A DNA stretch of 64,000 bases, taken from positions 124,001 to 188,000 of the forward strand of contig JAAYIK010000015.1 in NCBI GenBank assembly GCA_012523465.1, read 5' to 3'. Origin of the DNA: Lysobacteraceae bacterium. Lineage in GTDB: Bacteria > Pseudomonadota > Gammaproteobacteria > Nitrococcales > AK92. Shown piece by piece: positions 58,801 through 64,000 of the stretch; position 1 is the stretch's first letter; every line of letters starts with the position of its first letter. The notes under the pieces are model-generated. The model was not told the DNA's origin. It saw only the letters and a program-made list of their open reading frames with translations, and searched no databases. Position numbers and translations under genes: made by a program.

Positions 58801-59672
58801 AGGCGGCATCGCGGACGGCGGAATTGCCCATCCTTGATGTGACCGTGGCCGAGCTGGCGCTGGGCGAGCAGACGCTGGGCCAGCTGACGCTGCAGACGCG
58901 ACAGGCGGACGACGGCGTGGCCATCGAGCAGCTGCGCATCGACGGGCCTTTCTTCGAGCTGCAGGCCAACGGCAGCTGGAATCGCGCCAGCGGACGCTCG
59001 CGGCTGCAGGCCAGTCTGGGCAGCTCCAACGCCGGCCGGTTGCTGGATGCGCTGGGCTACCGCAACGCCATGCGCGGCGGCAGGCTGCGGGGCGGCATGG
59101 ATGTCTCCTGGGAAGGCCGCCTGCTCGACTTTTCGCTGCCGGCGCTGTCCGGCAATCTGGATTTGAGCTTGCGCGACGGCCAGATCCTGGCGGTCGAGCC
59201 TGGCGCCGGGCGGCTGTTCGGCCTGCTCAGCATCGCCGATTTGCCGCGACGCCTGAGCCTCGACTTCTCCGATCTGTTCGGCAAGGGCTTCTCCTACGAT
59301 AAGCTGGAGATACACCTGCTGCTGGCGGATGGCGACGCCCACACGCGCGAGTTCTATATGCAGGGGCCGGCCGCCAAGGTGGAGCTCAAGGGCCGCATCG
59401 GCCTGGCGGCGCGCGATTACGATCAGCGCATCACGGTGACGCCCAACGTGTCGACCGCGTTGCCCGCCATCGGCGCTGTGGCGGGCGGGCCGATCGGGGC
59501 CGTGGCCGGATTCGTGACCCAGAAGCTGCTGGAAGACGAGATCAACAAGCTGTCGCGCTATCGTTACCGGGTTGCCGGCAGTTGGGATGCGCCCAAGATC
59601 GAGCCGGTAGCGACACAGGACAACGACGGTCGCGAGCAGGCGGAAGCCGGGGAGGAGGTGACGACGCCATGA
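55836..59672 (+). CDS. yhdP: YhdP/AsmA-like envelope lipid-transport protein
   Basis: 1278 residues from a TTG at 55836 with GGGAG upstream. A single N-terminal membrane helix (about 10-35) anchors a huge periplasmic domain, and the C-terminal part (PNVSTALPAIGAVAGG, KLLEDEINKLSRYRYRV) is the AsmA-like/DUF3971 signature. In E. coli YhdP and its relatives carry phospholipids to the outer membrane. It follows rng by 29 bases. Its last bases overlap the nitrilase gene (ATGA). Confidence 0.92.
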   Translation: MRTSWLVKLRWGVAAVLVALLVLLAVSMSLLRLAVAYAPQLRGQVEQVLAQALERPLTLGGLRATWAGRHPRLILEDVRLTGGSLAGLEVAELKVDIDLLRSLRTMRLHLAQVEAARLDVHAAYADDGSLRLTRIGNADISAAALEEGGGPRRLPAQVRLRDARVQIVDLPADTTYRFGDVELELASVGQGYALGGYIPLPGVLGQSIRFRAEWQGGLGSPAPFTGQLYVDARRLRLQPLSSLLQRLGPVPAVQGSAHVEFWADLTPRGLAQASGRLTLLDIALQDEAQAWRTVAGQLKGVFHWQQQEQGWDLAVADLSVASAYRVWPPTELALRLRRQAGSHTLELASEYLHLGDFVTAAGMLPLVPEPLRQWLLAAQPTGELLQPQLVLRWGEQGLEDFDAHAVFRAAGLRPYGRVPGAKGLAGSLRIDRRGGRVVLNAGRGELEFAAVFREPLPFDQLQGEAFWRVDDHGWQVSAPLIEVANEDGRAKARLLLLGGEGGAPFMDLRAQVTDAYSTHLSRYLPVPVLPPSVLSWLDRAGIRSKVPQADLILYGRLDEFPYTRNNGLFLVQADFADLSLDYHAGWPPVEAATGQLRFLGNSMAIRVDSGRIHGATIESAVARIDRLGGEPLLIDGQVRGSGQQYLAFLQAMPVVGDGLREQLAAMELTGSHPLEISLNIPLKPGARVQLQGSVTLEGADYRLPKWDLALDQLQGVVQFDERGVTAQQVVGFYRNVPVTLSAETIRQSERERIRLSGHLRAPPAVLLRDAPPPIIKGETSWQVRLLLPGFQSPPPAAGPLLELQIVSELQGITVALPPPLGKAAADRRPLRISVPIGESGVGAVSVRYGDELRALLGLARDGFEVTRAAVQLGAGRPTLPRQGVVIRGALDVLDLQGWSMPAWSGQGAAAPRLKLQDVDVRLGQLRVWGQQFRDAAIRAQAIDTGWTIALDGPDMRGFVVLPADRGQPILAQLERLRLQVPAFDGQPKQAASRTAELPILDVTVAELALGEQTLGQLTLQTRQADDGVAIEQLRIDGPFFELQANGSWNRASGRSRLQASLGSSNAGRLLDALGYRNAMRGGRLRGGMDVSWEGRLLDFSLPALSGNLDLSLRDGQILAVEPGAGRLFGLLSIADLPRRLSLDFSDLFGKGFSYDKLEIHLLLADGDAHTREFYMQGPAAKVELKGRIGLAARDYDQRITVTPNVSTALPAIGAVAGGPIGAVAGFVTQKLLEDEINKLSRYRYRVAGSWDAPKIEPVATQDNDGREQAEAGEEVTTP

Positions 59673-60487
59673 CGATGAGAGCCTTGGTCGCAGCGGTGCA
59701 AATGGTCAGCGGGCCGGAAGTCGGGGACAACCTGGCGCAGGCAGCTGCGCTGCTGGAGGAAGCGGCCGCGGCCGGGGCCAGGCTGGCGGTACTGCCGGAG
59801 AATTTCGCCTTGCTCGGCAGCGACGAGCACGACAAGCTCGACATTGCCGAAACCGATGGCAACGGCCCCGTCCAGGCCTTCCTGGCTGAGCAGGCGCGCC
59901 GGCACGGCATCTGGCTGGTCGGCGGCAGCGTCCCGTTGCGCAGCGAGGAAGCCGAGCGGGTCTATTCGGCCTGCCTGGTCTATGACTCGGCGGGCGAACG
60001 CCGGGCGCGCTATGACAAGATCCATCTGTTCGATGTCGAGGTGGGGGCCCAGGAAGCCTACTGCGAGTCGCGCACCGTGAAGCCGGGCCGGCTGCAGCCG
60101 GTCCTGGTCGATACCCCGTTCGGCCGGCTGGGGCTGAGCATTTGCTACGATGTCCGCTTCCCGGAACTCTTTCGCCGGCTGGTGGCCGAAGGTATGGAGC
60201 TGCTCGCGATTCCTTCGGCCTTCACCGCCACCACCGGAGCCGCCCACTGGCAGACGCTGGTACGGGCGCGGGCCATCGAGAACCAGTGCTTCGTCATCGC
60301 GCCCGGCCAGGGCGGGGAGCATCCCGGCGGCCGCCGCACCCACGGAGAGAGCATGATCGTAGGTCCGTGGGGCGAAATGCTGGCCCGGCTGGACAAGGGC
60401 CCCGGAGTCGCGCTCGCCGAAATCAACCTGGAGGCGCTGCACCATTTGCGCCGCCGCTTCCCGGCACTGACACACCGCCGCTTCTGA
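59669..60487 (+). CDS. Carbon-nitrogen hydrolase (Nit1/deaminated-glutathione amidase type)
   Basis: 272 residues. The nitrilase triad is Glu44 (LPENF), Lys117 (DKIHLFD) and Cys159 ([11 protein letters not shown]). The sequence matches the Nit1/YbeM-like group that removes deaminated glutathione. The ATG at 59669 overlaps the yhdP stop by four bases. It sits between yhdP and tldD, the usual position. Confidence 0.9.
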   Translation: MTMRALVAAVQMVSGPEVGDNLAQAAALLEEAAAAGARLAVLPENFALLGSDEHDKLDIAETDGNGPVQAFLAEQARRHGIWLVGGSVPLRSEEAERVYSACLVYDSAGERRARYDKIHLFDVEVGAQEAYCESRTVKPGRLQPVLVDTPFGRLGLSICYDVRFPELFRRLVAEGMELLAIPSAFTATTGAAHWQTLVRARAIENQCFVIAPGQGGEHPGGRRTHGESMIVGPWGEMLARLDKGPGVALAEINLEALHHLRRRFPALTHRRF

Positions 60488-60500
60488 GGTGAGGGATTGC

Positions 60501-61955
60501 ATGACCGATACTGCTGCTAACAATCTGCAACTGGTACGCCAGCACATACTGGAGCCCGCCGGCCTGACCGAGCGGGACCTTGAGCGGGTGTTTGGCCAGC
60601 TGATGGCGCCTGGCGTGGACGCCGCCGATCTTTACTTCCAGGCCAGCCGTCACGAGGGCTGGGTGCTCGAGGACGGCATCGTCAAGGAGGGCAGCCGGAG
60701 CCTGGACCAGGGCGTGGGTGTGCGCGCGATCAGCGGCGAGAAGACCGGCTTCGCCTACTCCGACGAAATCATCCTGCCGGCGCTGCTGGAAGCCTCCGGC
60801 GCCGCCCGGGCCATCGCCCGCAGCGGCCAGAGCGGCCGCTTGCAAGCCTGGCAGGCCGGTGGAGGGCTGTCGCTTTATGCCCCCATCAACCCGCTGGATT
60901 CGCTGACCGCGGAGGAGAAGATCGCGCTGCTGCAGCGGCTGGATGCTGAGGCGCGCCGTCTCGACCCGCGGGTCGAGCAGGTCATCGTCAGCCTTGCGGG
61001 CGTGCACGACATGATTCTGGTCGCCAACAGCGACGGCCGCCTTAGCGCCGACGTCCGGCCGCTGGTGCGGCTCAACGTCACCGTGATCGCCCAGCAGAAC
61101 GGCCGCCGCGAGACCGGCTCCAGCGGCGGCGGCGGGCGCTTCGGCTACGAGTATTTCCTGGAAGGCGACCGCGCGCTCAACTATGCCCGCGAAGCGGTGC
61201 GGCAGGCGGTGTTGAACCTGGAGGCGGTGGAGGCCCCGGCCGGCACCATGCCGGTGGTACTGGGGCCCGGCTGGCCTGGCGTGCTGCTGCACGAGGCGGT
61301 CGGGCATGGCCTGGAGGGGGACTTCAACCGCAAGGGCACCTCGGCCTTCGCCGGCCGGATCAGCGAGCGGGTCGCATCGCCGCTGTGCACGGTGGTGGAC
61401 GACGGCACGCTCGACCGGCGCCGCGGTTCGCTCAACATCGACGACGAGGGCACGCCCACGCAGACCACCGTGCTGATCGAGAAGGGCGTACTCAAGGGCT
61501 ACATGCAGGACAACCTGAACGCCCGCCTGATGGGCACCGTCTCCACCGGCAACGGCCGGCGCCAGTCCTACGCCCATCTGCCTATGCCGCGCATGACCAA
61601 TACCTACATGCTCGCCGGCCCGCACGATCCGGAGGAGATTATCCGCTCGGTGAAGAAGGGCCTGTACGCGGTCAATTTCGGCGGTGGCCAGGTGGACATC
61701 ACCTCGGGCAAGTTCGTTTTTTCCGCGAGCGAAGCCTATTTGATCGAGGACGGCCGGATCACGGTTCCGGTCAAGGGCGCCACCCTGATCGGCAGCGGGC
61801 CGGAGGTGATGACCCGGATCAGCATGGTCGGCAACGACCTGCAGCTGGACGGCGGGATCGGCACCTGCGGCAAGGACGGCCAGAGCGTCCCGGTCGGCGT
61901 CGGTCAGCCGACGCTGAAAGTGGATGCGCTGACGGTTGGCGGGACGGCGGCTTGA
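60501..61955 (+). CDS. tldD: Metalloprotease TldD
   Basis: 484 residues from the ATG at 60501, with GAGGTGAGGG upstream. The zinc motif HEAVGH is at 264-269. TldD and TldE/PmbA form a heterodimeric protease that processes modified peptides such as microcin B17 and degrades CcdA. The partner gene pmbA lies nine bases downstream. It is the catalytic subunit. Confidence 0.95.
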   Translation: MTDTAANNLQLVRQHILEPAGLTERDLERVFGQLMAPGVDAADLYFQASRHEGWVLEDGIVKEGSRSLDQGVGVRAISGEKTGFAYSDEIILPALLEASGAARAIARSGQSGRLQAWQAGGGLSLYAPINPLDSLTAEEKIALLQRLDAEARRLDPRVEQVIVSLAGVHDMILVANSDGRLSADVRPLVRLNVTVIAQQNGRRETGSSGGGGRFGYEYFLEGDRALNYAREAVRQAVLNLEAVEAPAGTMPVVLGPGWPGVLLHEAVGHGLEGDFNRKGTSAFAGRISERVASPLCTVVDDGTLDRRRGSLNIDDEGTPTQTTVLIEKGVLKGYMQDNLNARLMGTVSTGNGRRQSYAHLPMPRMTNTYMLAGPHDPEEIIRSVKKGLYAVNFGGGQVDITSGKFVFSASEAYLIEDGRITVPVKGATLIGSGPEVMTRISMVGNDLQLDGGIGTCGKDGQSVPVGVGQPTLKVDALTVGGTAA

Positions 61956-61964
61956 GGAGTGGCG

Positions 61965-63323
61965 ATGTTGGTGACTGAAACGAAAGCGGCGCAGGCTGGA
62001 CTGCCGCCGCAGGAAACTTTGGAAGAGCTGGTCAGCCTGGCGCTGGCCGAGGCCAGGAAGCAGGGTGCCAGCGCGGCCGAGGCCGGCGTGGGCGTGGACA
62101 TCGGCCTGTCGGTGAACGTGCGCCGGGGCGAGGTGGACACCCTGGAGCACCAGCGCGACCGCGGGATCGGTGTCACAGTCTATTTCGGCCACCGCAAGGG
62201 GAGCGCCAGCTCCTCGGACTTCCGCCGCGAGTCCATCATCGAAACCGTGCAGTCGGCCTGCGCCATCGCCCGCCATACCTCGGAGGACCCCTGCCAGGGG
62301 CTGGCCGACCCGGACCTGCTAGCGCGCGAGATACCGGACCTGGACCTTTATCACCCCTGGGATCTGGATGCGGAGGAGGCGATCCGCATCGCCCGCGACT
62401 GCGAGGCGGTAGCCCTGGCGGCCGACCCGCGCATCTGTAACTCGGACGGTGCCAGCCTCTCCACCTATTCCGGCATCCGGGTCTATGGCAACACCAACGA
62501 TTTCCTTGCCGGTTACAAAACCAGCCGGCATAGCCTGAGCTGCATGGTGGTCGGCAAGGAAGGCGACGCCATGCAGCGGGATTACTGGTACACCGTCTCC
62601 CGCGTCCCCGAGGAGCTCGAGGACGCCGAGAGCGTCGGCCGCAAGGCGGCCGAGCGCACCCTTAAGCGCCTGGGTGCCCGCCGCCTAAAGACCTGCACTG
62701 CGCCGGTGCTGTACGCGCCGGAAGTGGCGCGGGGGGTGCTGGCGCATTTCATCTCCGCCATCAGCGGCGGCGCCTTGTACCGCAAGGCGAGCTTCCTGCT
62801 CGATCACCTGGGCAAGCAGGTGTTCCCTGGGTTCGTGCGCATCGAGGAGCAGCCGCATCGCCCGCGCGGGCTGGGCAGCGCGCCTTTCGACCAGGAAGGC
62901 GTGGCGACCCGACAGCGGGTGCTGGTCGAGGACGGCGTGTTGCAGGGCTACGTGCTGTCCAGCTACTCGGCGCGCAAGCTGGGCATGCGCAGCACCGGCA
63001 ACGCTGGCGGCGTGCACAACCTGGTGATCCAGCCCGGCGAGCGGGACTTCCGCGGCATGCTGAAGGAGCTGGATCGAGGCTTGCTGGTGACCGAGCTGAT
63101 GGGGCAGGGGGTGAACATCACCACCGGCGACTACTCGCGCGGCGCCAGCGGTTTCTGGGTGGAGAACGGCGAGATCGCCTATCCCGTCGAGGAAATCACC
63201 GTGGCCGGCAACCTGCGTGACATGTTCCAGCGCCTGCGCGCCGTCGGCAATGACGTCGACCCCCGCGGTAACATTCTCACCGGCTCGCTATTGATCGACG
63301 GCATGACCATCGCCGGGGAGTGA
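61965..63323 (+). CDS. pmbA: Metalloprotease-like subunit PmbA/TldE
   Basis: 452 residues from the ATG at 61965 with GAGGAG upstream. It is homologous to TldD but lacks the HExxxH zinc motif, as expected for the non-catalytic partner. TRQRVLVEDGVLQGYVLSSYSARKLG is the family block near 305-330. The gene is directly downstream of tldD and is normally co-expressed with it. Confidence 0.94.
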   Translation: MLVTETKAAQAGLPPQETLEELVSLALAEARKQGASAAEAGVGVDIGLSVNVRRGEVDTLEHQRDRGIGVTVYFGHRKGSASSSDFRRESIIETVQSACAIARHTSEDPCQGLADPDLLAREIPDLDLYHPWDLDAEEAIRIARDCEAVALAADPRICNSDGASLSTYSGIRVYGNTNDFLAGYKTSRHSLSCMVVGKEGDAMQRDYWYTVSRVPEELEDAESVGRKAAERTLKRLGARRLKTCTAPVLYAPEVARGVLAHFISAISGGALYRKASFLLDHLGKQVFPGFVRIEEQPHRPRGLGSAPFDQEGVATRQRVLVEDGVLQGYVLSSYSARKLGMRSTGNAGGVHNLVIQPGERDFRGMLKELDRGLLVTELMGQGVNITTGDYSRGASGFWVENGEIAYPVEEITVAGNLRDMFQRLRAVGNDVDPRGNILTGSLLIDGMTIAGE

Positions 63324-63331
63324 CGCACTCG

Positions 63332-63360
63332 CGATCCCCGCCCGCGCAGGGCGGGGATCG
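63332..63360. terminator. Hairpin between pmbA and npr
   Basis: A perfect 12-bp inverted repeat (63332-63343 with 63349-63360) with a five-base loop, nine bases after the pmbA stop. No T tract follows, so it may be a weak or Rho-assisted terminator. Confidence 0.65.
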
Positions 63361-63516
63361 TATGGGCTCGAGCCCCGACGTGGTGGCCGCCGTCCGTCCA
63401 TCCCCGCGCCCTTGGTTCCGTGTGAGCATGAGAGCTGGAGAAGGGCCGCTCGGCTTTCACGGTGGACAGGGACAAGGCGCTGCATCCGGCACGGCCTTTC
63501 TGCCGTCGCGCCGGCG

Positions 63517-63786
63517 CTATTCGGCTTCCCCGAAGCGGTTGTTGACTAGGCTTTCCAGGGCGTCGAGGGCGGCGTCGGCGTCAGGACCTTCGGCGGTGAG
63601 GATTAGCCTGGTGCCGCGGCTGGCGGCCAGCATCATGATGCTCATGATGCTCTTGCCGTTGGCTTCACGATTGTCCTTGCGCAAGCGGATCTCGGAGCTG
63701 AAGGTCGAGGCGAGGGTGACGAATTTGCTGGCGGCACGGGCATGCAGCCCGAGCTTGTTGATCACCTGGATCTCTCGGCTCGGCAC
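63517..63786 (-). CDS. HPr family phosphocarrier (NPr/HPr)
   Basis: 89 residues from a GTG at 63786. The phosphorylation site is His15 in GLHARA, and the regulatory Ser46 lies in NGKSIMSIM. It passes phosphate in the phosphotransferase relay. It sits next to a mannose-type EIIA gene, and no sugar permease is near, which points to the regulatory PTS branch. It has AGAGGAAC upstream. Confidence 0.93.
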   Translation of the reverse strand: MPSREIQVINKLGLHARAASKFVTLASTFSSEIRLRKDNREANGKSIMSIMMLAASRGTRLILTAEGPDADAALDALESLVNNRFGEAE

Positions 63787-63815
63787 GCGTCGGTTCCTCT
63801 GGCAGTGGAAAGCGC

Positions 63816-64000
63816 TCAGTCGCAGAAAGCCTGCATGACGCCGTCGCGTCCGCCGCTGAGGGCCTTGCTGGCTAGCTCGCGCAGGCTCAGGTGGGGATAG
63901 TTCAGCACCCGCAGCAGCATGGGCAGATTGAGGCCGGCTACGACGGCGGTCCGGTGCTTGTAGCGCAGGGCGCAGGCGATGTTGCTGGGGGTCGAGCCGT
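63816..64000 (-). CDS. PTS mannose-type EIIA domain protein, partial
   Basis: Only the last 61 residues are in the window, ending GVMQAFCD before a TGA at 63818-63816. GSTPSNIACAL and VVAGLNLPMLLRVLNY are diagnostic of the mannose-family EIIA. The phosphorylated histidine lies beyond the edge. It is adjacent to the HPr-like gene on the same strand, 29 bases upstream of it. Confidence 0.9.
   Translation of the reverse strand, partial: GSTPSNIACALRYKHRTAVVAGLNLPMLLRVLNYPHLSLRELASKALSGGRDGVMQAFCD

Noticed and set aside
56790-59342. 850-codon minus frame opposite yhdP
   Set aside because: Shadow of the long yhdP gene; composition follows the mirrored codons.

Overview
This window looks like the chromosome of a high-GC gammaproteobacterium. 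The gene orders are gammaproteobacterial: comEC-exbB-exbD-msbA-lpxK-kdsB, rne/rluC/sppA, miaB-phoH-ybeY-corC-lnt, leuS-lptE-holA-proA-nadD-rsfS-rlmH-maf-rng-yhdP-nit-tldD-pmbA, and npr with a mannose-type EIIA. A free-living Chromatiales-like lineage is my best guess, but the sequence alone does not fix genus or family.

Layout. (1) 1-7.8 kb: a partial DUF2062 gene, divergent comEC, then an envelope operon with TolQ/ExbB- and ExbD-type proteins, MsbA, LpxK and KdsB, and a low-molecular-weight tyrosine phosphatase. (2) 7.9-13.6 kb: rne on the minus strand with a structured leader of about 300 nt, facing rluC and an S49 peptidase, then a WGR-domain protein. (3) 14-20.2 kb: a complete branched-chain-amino-acid-type ABC importer (binding protein, LivH, LivM, LivG, LivF) ending in a strong terminator, a zinc alcohol dehydrogenase and a small conserved-looking protein. 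(4) 20.5-38.7 kb: the accessory part. It holds a broken lipoprotein gene, a beta-CASP metallo-hydrolase translationally coupled to a tiny HTH protein, a UDP-glucuronate epimerase, three Wzz-type proteins (two of them a tandem duplication), a WbpM/FlaA1-type dehydratase, a second beta-CASP protein, ManB, Ugd, an integrase fragment with a tandem palindromic operator-like site, ManC and a four-helix-bundle protein. (5) 39-45.7 kb: miaB, phoH, a 2-hydroxyacid dehydrogenase, ybeY, corC, lnt. (6) 45.7-64 kb: a zinc-ribbon protein, then the long housekeeping run from leuS to pmbA, and the regulatory PTS genes.

How the genes fit together. The first and last parts serve outer-membrane assembly (MsbA, LpxK, KdsB, Lnt, LptE, YhdP), ribosome assembly and RNA processing (RNase E, RNase G, YbeY, RsfS, RlmH, RluC, MiaB, two beta-CASP proteins), and NAD and proline synthesis. 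The polysaccharide region supplies UDP-glucuronate, UDP-galacturonate, GDP-mannose and a 4-keto-6-deoxy amino sugar precursor, plus chain-length regulators. No flippase, polymerase or glycosyltransferase is present in the window, so those must lie elsewhere. No tRNA, rRNA, CRISPR array or intact insertion sequence was found.

Most unusual points: ComEC has lost canonical metal ligands in its metallo-beta-lactamase domain; nadD lacks a good ATG/GTG start and may start at ATT or carry an indel; a 69-aa HTH protein overlaps the stop of a beta-CASP nuclease gene; two near-perfect 15-bp palindromic repeats lie at the start of a truncated integrase; and a lipoprotein gene is broken by a stop and a frameshift.
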